64,000 nucleotides of DNA from Mixophyes australis. Its lineage: Eukaryota; Chordata; Amphibia; Anura; Limnodynastidae. Below the pieces are notes generated by a model. The model was given only the letters and a program-made list of their open reading frames with translations, made no database searches and was not told the origin of the DNA. The first letter of the stretch is position 1, and every line of letters begins with the position of its first letter. Location: positions 20,269,504 through 20,333,503 of the forward strand of contig JAVHZZ010000003.1 in assembly GCA_036250195.1 (NCBI GenBank). The letters are read 5' to 3'. Below are positions 37,133 through 46,389 of the stretch, one piece after another. The position numbers and the translations under genes were made by a program.

Positions 37133-37455
37133 ATGGGGGGATGAAGGAAGCCAGATTTTAAATTAAAGACATTTTAATTTTTACCTACTGCGTTATTGCC
37201 TGGTGTGGAAGGCGAGGAAGCTTTACAAGAGTATTATCCTAGGACGATCTGAACCCTTATACAGGCCCTGCAATTGCTCAATTCAGATTGCTGGTTTTAT
37301 TAAGGTGAATGCATCATCTGCTTAAGACATTTTTATTTTCTATACTATAGGGATTCATGCAGGTGTGAAATATGAACAGAAACAGCCACATTTTTTTCAT
37401 ATTTTCTTTCTATAAATTTTACCTTTTGGATCCCAGTTATCAGGGGTCATGAACA

Positions 37456-40136
37456 TGTAACGCCCCCTGCGGGGAAAAGACAGGGACAGACGCACACAAA
37501 AGAATTTACCTTGTAAACGATGGTCACCTCCAGTCCGCTTCCACTTTCCCAGCTGCGATCCAATCCCAGCAGATCCGCAGCCGCAGTCACCTCCGATCAC
37601 GTCCCTCTAAGATAGAGGCAGAGATTACGGCCGTGCCTACCAGGTAAGGGCTGTCCGAGACTACGGCAAAGCACAAGGACACGGTCAGTCCAAGCTCCTT
37701 GCCGCCTCCTCACTTTGTTCTTGCCAAGACGCGGGGGACTACAGGCACTGAAGGCCAAGACTAATCCGAAGACTAATCCCGCCTCAAGTGCCTCACACAC
37801 CTGCCGGTGAGGGCCTAACCGAAAGGGGGAATCGAGCGTGATACTCACCGGGACACTCCCACTTCCGATCCGGTTCTCCTGCACCTTCCCGACTCCTGCG
37901 GATGACAAGAACACACAGCCTCCCTCTACTCTCTCCGTGAGACTAAGTTGGCACCCACAAAACTGGACTGACTACAACGGCGACCCGACCCTAACAACGT
38001 TCTAATGGTCGGCAACGCAACTAAGTCAAACACTATGACTAACTAAGTGTGGTGCACTAACGGAACTACTCACTTACACGCTACGGGGAACACCAGCCGG
38101 TGTTCACAGCCTAAACCGGAGGGCGGTTCCTAACCCCCTCACCCAGGTCGTACCAAGAAGCTGCCTTCTTGCTATGGAGTCACACACAGGCCCCAAGTAC
38201 GGGTTCTTTAAGCCCGGCTGAGGCTCAGTAGAACAGCACACTAACCCGCGGGCCGACTGCCGCACGGAACAGCCGATCGAACTGAACCGCCCGACTGCCT
38301 GTACTCGGGTATCTCACACGTGTCCCTACGTCCGGAACCACAGGTCCACCTGCACGGAACCGGCCTTGAGGACCCTTGATCAGAACCACGGCCGCCCCTG
38401 GAACTGCCTCAAGGTGTGCTGCACTGCCACCAACTCACTCAGCCACCCCCCTTGGGTACCAGTGTGACCCCGGGGACCTAAGGGACAGGGAAACTACGTG
38501 TGTTCTCCCCTGACTATGTGTATGCTGTTACTTACACTTGTCCCCACACAGCACGGGTTAACACAGGAAAACCACAGGAACAAGAGCCTACCTTTAATGG
38601 GGGCCTGACGTCTTGCCCCTGGAACACAATTACATAGCACACCCAAAATACTGTAATGTAAACTACCCTCGCCACACAGACAGAATAAATACAGTCTACA
38701 GTACTTTGCACGCTACTTACCAGAGCACACCGCTGCTAGCCAACCAGCAGGTTGCTACAGCACCACAGGAGCCTCCGCTCTACTGCACCTCCTAACCACG
38801 TGTGCTCACCTCACACAGGACCGCGCCTACACTAACGAGGCTCCCACGCCTCTACCACACAACACCAGGGCCTTATGCCCTACACACCATGGGTCTCTGC
38901 CCAGCTACGCACAGAGCCTTGTGCTCAGATTAATGGGCCTCAGCCCCCTCTCTAACTAAGGGCTCTGAGCCCACTCACTAGGGCCTTATGCCCTACTACC
39001 TAGGGGTCCTAGCCCCTGCCTGAGGCCGGTGGCCTCCCTAACTGAATGAGGGCCTTGTGCCCTTAATAGCCTACGGGCTACCAGCCCCTATGGCCTTCCT
39101 AACTGAGGGCCTTGTGCCCTTAATAGCAGATGGGCTACCAGCCCCTAACCAGGCCCTATGGCCTTCCTATGGCCTCTAGGCCACTAACTACCTAAGGGCC
39201 TTGTGCCCTTGTACACCTGGGGCTCTACGCCCCTCCTAACTAACTGGGGCTTGTCCCCTTTATCAAAGTTATGGCCTACTGGCCCACTATTTCGTTGGGG
39301 CCTAGTGCCCAGGTCCCTGGGCCTTGTGCCCCTACTTTAGCGTGCCCACGGGCCTTGTGCCCGACCGTGCCCACGGGCCTAGTGCCCGAATTAAAGCTGA
39401 GTATACTTACCTGCTCTGCGCAGGATACTCGACTTGCCACGCCGTCTTCTGTTTCTTTCTTCTCCGGGTCTTCCAGACCCTCCAGCCGGCGGCGCCTCTT
39501 CTCCGCTTCGGCGCTGTTGAAGGCTGCTTGGCGGGGGCGCTCTCAGCCCTGACAAGGGCTCCCCGCCGACGATCTCCGCTCCGGCGGCTTGATAGAAGTC
39601 TTCTGGCGGCAGGGTAGCTCACGGCCCTTACAAGGGCCCCCTGCCGCCGCTGCCGCTGGTCTTCTGGCTCGACGTCGTGGAGAGACGTCCTCTCTGTTCT
39701 CCGCCGACGGACTTCTGCCAAAATGGCGCCACCCGGCGACTTATATAGTCGCCGGCGTGACGTCATCAGCCGGCGCGAGCGCTGATTGGCTCGCGTCGGC
39801 GCCAATCTTTTGAATGGCCGGGCGCGAGCCGTGATTGGCTCGCGCATCCGGCCGCTGATTGGCCAGCGGGGAGAGATGAGCCCTGATTGGCTCATCCTTC
39901 CCCCGCGCACAGGACCTGCAAGAAAGAAGTTATACTCACCGCCGCTGGATCGATGGACGGGTAAGTTCTTCTTCTCTTCTTTCTTCCTGCTGGGCACCAT
40001 CAGGGACCTCTTCAGCCCCTCCAGGGGCACAGCGCTGCCGGATATCTTCGCCCTCTTCACGGGCACCGGCTCTGACATCTTCTGTCCCTCCAGGGACACA
40101 TCGCTGGCGGGGGTCTCCACCAGAGACATCCCCACA
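37456..40136 (-). repeat. 3' LTR of the retroelement
   Basis: Starts TGTAACGCCCC and ends CATCCCCACA on the plus strand. U3 lies at the right (about 40136 to 39715) and contains the promoter motifs. The rest would be R and U5, at over 2.2 kb unusually long. It is GC-rich and holds the hairpin array at 38837-39388. An ATTAAA on the minus strand at 38593-38598 is a possible polyadenylation signal; no AATAAA was seen. Confidence 0.93.
38837..39388 (-). repeat. Array of 23 perfect mini-hairpins in the LTR
   Basis: Twenty-three short inverted repeats, each 12-17 nt, follow one another in 552 bp. Examples are GGGC-CTTGT-GCCC, GAGC-CTTGT-GCTC (38914), AAGGGC-CTTGT-GCCCTT (39194), CGGGC-CTAGT-GCCCG (39374), GGGG-CTTGT-CCCC (39246), GAGGCC-GGT-GGCCTC (39022) and GGGCT-ACC-AGCCC (39075, 39132). 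Stems differ in sequence and length (4-6 bp) but pair perfectly, while loops recur (CTTGT, CTTAT, CTAGT, ACC). The array would be in the transcribed R/U5 leader. The same array is at 42488-43039 in the other LTR. Confidence 0.9.
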
Positions 40137-41080
40137 TTTCCGCCGCCTTTTTCCATTGTGGTCCCCACAATCAACGTCTTCTCTTCTACGTCCACCTCCA
40201 AGGGTCGCTTACCGGCATCCCTGACTTGCGTCCACCGGGTCCTTCGCGGTAAAGCCCTCTCGCGCAGGATCCACACCATCCTGGCAACTTCCTCGCCCGA
40301 AGTCGGTATCCAGGGAGTCTCTTCCTCGGCGCATGCCGGAACCTCCCATCCGTCCGATACCTCCTCGGTTGTGCGGGAAGCTTCTTCAGAAGGTGACAAC
40401 ATCCACCACTCTCCAGCTGCGCTCTCTAAAGTACAGTCTTCTTCAGGCAGTACTTCTTCAGCAGCTCTCTCTTCCGGGGTACTGATGGCTTCCATCCTCT
40501 CAGGTACCACCGGGCAGACATCTTCACATGTCTCCGGACACAACGTTGCCCCGTGGAGGGTCTGCTCAGTTCTCCCTTCGTCTTCAGGGACCAACTCTTC
40601 CACAGCCACGGACAAGTCGTCTGACGTATCCGACGTCTCCAATACCCCAGCTCCAGCATCCGGCTGACGCGGGTATTCCTGTCGCGAATCTTGCTTGGAC
40701 GGGACGATCACCTGCGATCCAACAGTCAGCAGGCTCTGCCGATCCTTCCCTCCAGATTCCGACTTCTCTTGAGACCATGGATGGAAGGCTTCCTCGTCCT
40801 TCCACTCGAAGACTTCTACGTCTTCCCATTCATCGGAGACTTCTTCGTCCTCCCATTCACCAAAGAGCTCCTCGGCAACTGGGCACTGGTATGCGAAGTG
40901 TCCAGGGAACCCACACTTCCAGCACAGCATTTCTTCCACCGGTTGCCGTTTAGTACCTCTGTTCTTCTTCTTCCTTGTCTCACAACGTTCCAGGATTTGC
41001 TTCGTGAACGCTGCCACTTCGTCACGAGAGATGACACAGCTGTATCCCTCGTACAGCGGAATGATCCCCCGATGAGCCAT
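39407..41080 (-). CDS. Zinc-knuckle protein of the LTR element (GAG-like, 557 aa)
   Basis: Starts at ATG six bases after the primer-binding site, in a good context (A at -3, G at +4). Residues 53-66, CWKCGFPGHFAYQC, form one CX2CX4HX4C knuckle (C53, C56, H61, C66) as in retroviral and retrotransposon nucleocapsids. A basic patch (RKKKNRGTKRQ) precedes it. The middle (about 70-290) is strongly acidic, with EWEDEE-type stretches and many Glu. The last ~150 residues are Arg-rich (SRRRLYKSPGG, KRRRGAAG, KTRRRKKQK). Only ~52 residues precede the knuckle, so no capsid domain is present. The frame crosses from the internal region (first ~315 codons) into the 3' LTR, passing through the U3 promoter. 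The distal part may simply be open by GC-richness. Expected role: RNA binding and packaging with a partner's proteins. Identity beyond the knuckle is unknown. Confidence 0.7.
   Translation of the reverse strand: MAHRGIIPLYEGYSCVISRDEVAAFTKQILERCETRKKKNRGTKRQPVEEMLCWKCGFPGHFAYQCPVAEELFGEWEDEEVSDEWEDVEVFEWKDEEAFHPWSQEKSESGGKDRQSLLTVGSQVIVPSKQDSRQEYPRQPDAGAGVLETSDTSDDLSVAVEELVPEDEGRTEQTLHGATLCPETCEDVCPVVPERMEAISTPEERAAEEVLPEEDCTLESAAGEWWMLSPSEEASRTTEEVSDGWEVPACAEEETPWIPTSGEEVARMVWILRERALPRRTRWTQVRDAGKRPLEVDVEEKTLIVGTTMEKGGGNVGMSLVETPASDVSLEGQKMSEPVPVKRAKISGSAVPLEGLKRSLMVPSRKKEEKKNLPVHRSSGGEYNFFLAGPVRGGRMSQSGLISPRWPISGRMREPITARARPFKRLAPTRANQRSRRLMTSRRRLYKSPGGAILAEVRRRRTERTSLHDVEPEDQRQRRQGALVRAVSYPAARRLLSSRRSGDRRRGALVRAESAPAKQPSTAPKRRRGAAGWRVWKTRRRKKQKTAWQVEYPAQSR
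40137..40160 (-). other. Polypurine-tract-like sequence before the 3' LTR
   Basis: On the minus strand the bases just upstream of the 3' LTR read GAAAAAGGCGGCGGAAA. They are purine except for two C residues. The position is exact for plus-strand priming, but the tract is imperfect. It also encodes part of the ORF (TMEKGGGN). Confidence 0.6.
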
Positions 41081-41085
41081 CGTTG

Positions 41086-41103
41086 ATCCTGCCGACTACG
41101 CCA
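41086..41103 (-). other. Primer-binding site matching tRNA-Ser (AGA/TGA type)
   Basis: The plus strand reads ATCCTGCCGACTACGCCA. This equals the 3'-terminal 18 nt, including CCA, of vertebrate tRNA-Ser of the AGA/TGA isoacceptors as I recall it. On the element strand it starts TGGCG and lies 3 nt (TTT) after the LTR end. Eighteen nt is the classical length. Serine primers are uncommon among vertebrate retroelements. Confidence 0.88.
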
Positions 41104-41106
41104 AAA

Positions 41107-43787
41107 TGTAACGCCCCCTGCGGGGAAAAGACAGGGACAGACGCACACAAAAGAATTTACCTTGTAAACGATGGTCACCTCCAGTCCGCTTCCACTTTCC
41201 CAGCTGCGATCCAATCCCAGCAGATCCGCAGCCGCAGTCACCTCCGATCACGTCCCTCTAAGATAGAGGCAGAGATTACGGCCGTGCCTACCAGGTAAGG
41301 GCTGTCCGAGACTACGGCAAAGCACAAGGACACGGTCAGTCCAAGCTCCTTGCCGCCTCCTCACTTTGTTCTTGCCAAGACGCGGGGGACTACAGGCACT
41401 GAAGGCCAAGACTAATCCGAAGACTAATCCCGCCTCAAGTGCCTCACACACCTGCCGGTGAGGGCCTAACCGAAAGGGGGAATCGAGCGTGATACTCACC
41501 GGGACACTCCCACTTCCGATCCGGTTCTCCTGCACCTTCCCGACTCCTGCGGATGACAAGAACACACAGCCTCCCTCTACTCTCTCCGTGAGACTAAGTT
41601 GGCACCCACAAAACTGGACTGACTACAACGGCGACCCGACCCTAACAACGTTCTAATGGTCGGCAACGCAACTAAGTCAAACACTATGACTAACTAAGTG
41701 TGGTGCACTAACGGAACTACTCACTTACACGCTACGGGGAACACCAGCCGGTGTTCACAGCCTAAACCGGAGGGCGGTTCCTAACCCCCTCACCCAGGTC
41801 GTACCAAGAAGCTGCCTTCTTGCTATGGAGTCACACACAGGCCCCAAGTACGGGTTCTTTAAGCCCGGCTGAGGCTCAGTAGAACAGCACACTAACCCGC
41901 GGGCCGACTGCCGCACGGAACAGCCGATCGAACTGAACCGCCCGACTGCCTGTACTCGGGTATCTCACACGTGTCCCTACGTCCGGAACCACAGGTCCAC
42001 CTGCACGGAACCGGCCTTGAGGACCCTTGATCAGAACCACGGCCGCCCCTGGAACTGCCTCAAGGTGTGCTGCACTGCCACCAACTCACTCAGCCACCCC
42101 CCTTGGGTACCAGTGTGACCCCGGGGACCTAAGGGACAGGGAAACTACGTGTGTTCTCCCCTGACTATGTGTATGCTGTTACTTACACTTGTCCCCACAC
42201 AGCACGGGTTAACACAGGAAAACCACAGGAACAAGAGCCTACCTTTAATGGGGGCCTGACGTCTTGCCCCTGGAACACAATTACATAGCACACCCAAAAT
42301 ACTGTAATGTAAACTACCCTCGCCACACAGACAGAATAAATACAGTCTACAGTACTTTGCACGCTACTTACCAGAGCACACCGCTGTTAGCCAACCAGCA
42401 GGTTGCTACAGCACCACAGGAGCCTCCGCTCTACTGCACCTCCTAACCACGTGTGCTCACCTCACACAGGACCGCGCCTACACTAACGAGGCTCCCACGC
42501 CTCTACCACACAACACCAGGGCCTTATGCCCTACACACCATGGGTCTCTGCCCAGCTACGCACAGAGCCTTGTGCTCAGATTAATGGGCCTCAGCCCCCT
42601 CTCTAACTAAGGGCTCTGAGCCCACTCACTAGGGCCTTATGCCCTACTACCTAGGGGTCCTAGCCCCTGCCTGAGGCCGGTGGCCTCCCTAACTGAATGA
42701 GGGCCTTGTGCCCTTAATAGCCTACGGGCTACCAGCCCCTATGGCCTTCCTAACTGAGGGCCTTGTGCCCTTAATAGCAGATGGGCTACCAGCCCCTAAC
42801 CAGGCCCTATGGCCTTCCTATGGCCTCTAGGCCACTAACTACCTAAGGGCCTTGTGCCCTTGTACACCTGGGGCTCTACGCCCCTCCTAACTAACTGGGG
42901 CTTGTCCCCTTTATCAAAGTTATGGCCTACTGGCCCACTATTTCGTTGGGGCCTAGTGCCCAGGTCCCTGGGCCTTGTGCCCCTACTTTAGCGTGCCCAC
43001 GGGCCTTGTGCCCGACCGTGCCCACGGGCCTAGTGCCCGAATTAAAGCTGAGTATACTTACCTGCTCTGCGCAGGATACTCGACTTGCCACGCCGTCTTC
43101 TGTTTCTTTCTTCTCCGGGTCTTCCAGACCCTCCAGCCGGCGGCGCCTCTTCTCCGCTTCGGCGCTGTTGAAGGCTGCTTGGCGGGGGCGCTCTCAGCCC
43201 TGACAAGGGCTCCCCGCCGACGATCTCCGCTCCGGCGGCTTGATAGAAGTCTTCTGGCGGCAGGGTAGCTCACGGCCCTTACAAGGGCCCCCTGCCGCCG
43301 CTGCCGCTGGTCTTCTGGCTCGACGTCGTGGAGAGACGTCCTCTCTGTTCTCCGCCGACGGACTTCTGCCAAAATGGCGCCACCCGGCGACTTATATAGT
43401 CGCCGGCGTGACGTCATCAGCCGGCGCGAGCGCTGATTGGCTCGCGTCGGCGCCAATCTTTTGAATGGCCGGGCGCGAGCCGTGATTGGCTCGCGCATCC
43501 GGCCGCTGATTGGCCAGCGGGGAGAGATGAGCCCTGATTGGCTCATCCTTCCCCCGCGCACAGGACCTGCAAGAAAGAAGTTATACTCACCGCCGCTGGA
43601 TCGATGGACGGGTAAGTTCTTCTTCTCTTCTTTCTTCCTGCTGGGCACCATCAGGGACCTCTTCAGCCCCTCCAGGGGCACAGCGCTGCCGGATATCTTC
43701 GCCCTCTTCACGGGCACCGGCTCTGACATCTTCTGTCCCTCCAGGGACACATCGCTGGCGGGGGTCTCCACCAGAGACATCCCCACA
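41107..43787 (-). repeat. 5' LTR of the retroelement
   Basis: Copy of 37456-40136 at constant offset 3651, with one substitution noticed (42387). Transcription on the minus strand would start near 43366, about 25 bp beyond the TATA box at 43392-43398. It would give a leader of more than 2.2 kb before the primer-binding site. Confidence 0.93.
43384..43547 (-). promoter_or_regulatory. U3 promoter of the 5' LTR: TATA, CRE and four CCAAT boxes
   Basis: On the minus strand TATATAA lies at 43392-43398, a perfect TGACGTCA (CRE/ATF site) at 43409-43416, and CCAAT at 43436-43440, 43485-43489, 43509-43513 and 43537-43541, all upstream. A plus-strand CCAAT is at 43453-43457. A GCCATTTT (YY1-like) motif lies just downstream near 43370-43377. 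The same set occurs in the 3' LTR at 39741-39890. TATA and three of the four CCAAT boxes are in or at the edge of perfect hairpins. Activity is inferred from motifs only. Confidence 0.65.
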
Positions 43788-43791
43788 AACA

Positions 43792-44471
43792 AGCAAAGAA
43801 AAGCACAATTAAATCACAGATAACAGGGGGGAATTAATTTTACCAAATACACATAATATTTTGAGATGATTTGGTAACTTTAATACTTAAATTTGTATTA
43901 AGAAATGTATTTGTGTATTGTGTTCTATTCTTTTATGTCATCTAATGACATGCAAGAAATTCTCATGCTCGAAGCATAGAGATAAAGAGTGGTACTTTGC
44001 TCAGTCTTATCCTGACTTTCCTCTGCTACTGTTTTGAAGTAGTGTTTTATTTTATCCTCACAACTGCTACTGACATCCTCTCAGCTGTAAATCGGTGCTA
44101 ATATAGGACAAAAGGCTCAAATGATAAAGCAAATTTATACTGCAGGCATGTCCTTAGTCTCTTAACAAAAGTACTTGATTATTTTACATACTTTAGTACC
44201 GGTTTTTATTTTCTATCAGTGACAGTTAATGTTGTTTGGTAGAGGTGACTTTATATGTCGGACTATATCTCATTAATGGGTATGAGTCAATGTAGACAGG
44301 GATTATTTCATTACTGACCAGTCCTAATTGGTCTTTTTAAGTGAATGGTTGGTCCTTAGTTACTTTAAAGGCCTTTTAAAGGAGTACAACTCTGATCTGT
44401 TTATATGAGGAGGTGGCAGTTCCATAGATGTATAATGTATGTGTTCTTCAACTGTGCCTTGCCACTGACAC
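43792..44471. other. No recognisable feature
   Basis: AT-rich flank of the LTR element. No gene or repeat is supported. Confidence 0.4.
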
Positions 44472-44648
44472 CAGCGGCGGATCCAGAGGGGGGTGATTGG
44501 GGCGATCGCCCCCCCTAGCAGACACTTGCTGCCGACGGCTGCACATACTGTGCAGCCGTCGGCAGGCTAAACTGTTAGAAAGGGGCGGGGCCTAAATTGC
44601 CCCCCCCTAAATCGTCCCGGGTACAGTAGTTTTCTAGATCCGCCCCTG
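44472..44648. mobile_element. hAT-like MITE with 8-bp target duplication
   Basis: Begins CAGCGGCGGATCCAGAGGG and ends TCTAGATCCGCCCCTG. It is flanked by ACTGACAC on both sides (44464-44471 and 44649-44656). An internal hairpin GCCGACGGCTGCACA pairs with TGTGCAGCCGTCGGC. A fragment of the family may be at 61262-61300. Confidence 0.85.
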
Positions 44649-44943
44649 ACTGACACGGGCGTAAAAAGCATGATCTGATGCCCATGAGCCCTGAGGGCTT
44701 CATCAATTTCACATTACCAGGACACCTACAGCGTATTTCCCAACACCAAAGGATGAAGATTGCACCGGGAGTTAACCAGCAATGACGGCTGCACCAAGTC
44801 ATGATTCCAGTGTATCACCTGCACCAAAACCGTGGACATGGGAAAGTATTATTACAACCAAGCAAATATCTGAACAAAGATTATTAGGTTTAATCAACAT
44901 AATTCACCAAACGAGCTATACCACTTTTCTGAAAGGGTTAAAC

Positions 44944-45091
44944 CAGGCCTGTCCAACCTGCGGCCCTCCAGATGTTGTGAAACTACAAGTCCCAGCATGC
45001 CCTTCCAGCTATCAACAGGTTGTCTACTGGCAAAGCATGCTGGGACTTGTAGTTTCACAACACCTGGAGGGCCGCAGGTTGGACAGGCCTG
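44944..45091. mobile_element. hAT-like foldback MITE with 8-bp target duplication
   Basis: Begins CAGGCCTGTCCAACCTGCGG and ends CCGCAGGTTGGACAGGCCTG, flanked by GGTTAAAC (44936-44943 and 45092-45099). Long arms include GTGAAACTACAAGTCCCAGC and its complement. A transcript would fold into a ~60-bp hairpin. Confidence 0.9.
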
Positions 45092-45099
45092 GGTTAAAC

Positions 45100-45970
45100 A
45101 ATCACACTATAGCGCTATGATATAAAATAAATAAAATGGAAAACAATACATTGCTCTTAATGACCTCTTAAAGTCAATCCCTACGTACCAATATCTTCTG
45201 GCTTTGCTTGCTCCAACTGTCGGCAAGGCAGCTGACCGGTTCAAGTGTCATCCTGCTTTTGGCAGGCACACACAGTCCCCAGGACTTACAGGATTAAGAT
45301 AGGATGGAAGAAAGTATCTGATCTTCGTAGTCTGCAGAGCTCAGCAGTCTGGTGGGAGCGTCCACCTTCAGTTCAGCCTCACCAATCGCAGCTCTCACAG
45401 GTTTATTCTTCAGCTGGTCACAGCCTCCAGGCCTCTCCTGGATAGTCCGGTGGAAACCTTAATCTCCAGCCATTCCTGGCAGTCATCATCATCATCATTT
45501 ATTTATTTAGTGCCAGCAAATTCTGTAGCGCTTTACAATTGGGAGAGTCGAGGCTTCCAGAGGTTCAGCAAAGAAGCCTAATCACTACTGATGTAGATAA
45601 CGGTGGTATTCTCAGGGAAATAACCCGTTTTGTCAAGTTTCTGAGCACCAGGGCGACCGACACTTCTGGTGGAGTCTGGCCGGCCCTTTTGACGCATAGT
45701 CCAGAGCAGAAAGAGCTGCGCTTAGAGAACTTTTAGAGTGATGGTCGTTGTTCTTCCTAGTTTGGCTGCAGCTCTTTCAGGAAGCATTTTGCAGTATAAT
45801 GTGCACAGATGACTGTATCCATAACAGCATACATACATGAGCTATGTTTAAGAGAGGGGAATCCCAGCTCTCCTTGGCCTCGGGAATAACTGGGGCACAC
45901 AAGAGGGTAAAAACTATCCCTGCCACAGCCCATTTACTGCGGGAATTGAGGGGGGCAGCAATGGTAGAGC
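45100..45970. other. No gene seen; L2/SINE tail at 45483-45545
   Basis: The plus strand at 45483-45545 reads (CAT)n, TTTATTTATTTAGTGCC and TCTGTAGCGCTTTACAA. This is a minus-oriented L2-type tail. Nothing else is supported. Confidence 0.45.
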
Positions 45971-46381
45971 CAGGCCCGGCGCTCCCATTAGGCAACCTTA
46001 GGCAGTTGCCTAGGGCGCCGGGACCTGCAGGGCGCCGCTGACTAGATTTTCTAATCTAGTCAGTGGTTCAGCGGCTCGGGAGGGAAGCCGCCGCCGCTGT
46101 TTTTCAATGTCCGCGGCGCATCTCACACATGACTGACGTCAGTGATCATGTGATAGTCTGTCCGGCGGCGCCTCTGAAGTATCACACTGTCTGACAGACA
46201 GAGTGAATAAAGTTCTTCCCGACGCCCCCCTCCCCTCCCCTCCCAGCATGCATCGCGAGGAGCAGCTGGAGGAAGAAAAGGTAAATAAAATCTAATTATT
46301 TTTTTATTTAGTGTGTTCGGGGGGCGGGGGCGCGGCGGCGAAATTTTGCTTAGGGCGCCGCGAACCCTAGCACCGGCCCTG
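45971..46381. mobile_element. hAT-like non-autonomous element with 8-bp target duplication
   Basis: Begins CAGGCCCGGCGCTCCC and ends AGCACCGGCCCTG, flanked by GGTAGAGC (45963-45970 and 46382-46389). GC-rich. Contains GTTGCCTAGGGCGCC and an inverted repeat CTGACTAGATT and AATCTAGTCAG. No coding capacity. A fragment of the family is at 12346. Confidence 0.88.
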
Positions 46382-46389
46382 GGTAGAGC

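Larger units (their letters stand above)
37456..43787 (-). mobile_element. Complete GAG-only LTR retroelement with 2.7-kb LTRs
   Basis: Two 2681-bp direct repeats (37456-40136 and 41107-43787, offset 3651) flank a 970-bp unique region. Each LTR begins TG and ends CA. The whole is flanked by a 4-bp duplication AACA (37452-37455 and 43788-43791). Read on the minus strand, the order is 5' LTR, TTT, primer-binding site, zinc-knuckle ORF, purine-rich tract, 3' LTR. I saw only one difference between the LTRs (38736 C versus 42387 T), so the insertion is recent. There is no protease, reverse transcriptase, RNase H or integrase, and no room for them. The element is therefore non-autonomous. Its layout matches the TR-GAG class described in plants. 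The partner element is not in the window. The structure is certain; the classification as Gypsy-like or retrovirus-like is open. Confidence 0.93.

Noticed and set aside
37597..37914. 105-codon minus-strand frame in the LTR, present in both LTRs
   Set aside because: The two copies are identical because the LTRs are recent. There is no domain or start evidence, and open length is expected in GC-rich sequence.
39786..40667. 293-codon plus-strand frame inside the LTR element
   Set aside because: Antisense shadow of the zinc-knuckle frame in GC-rich DNA. Crosses the LTR boundary and has no domain.
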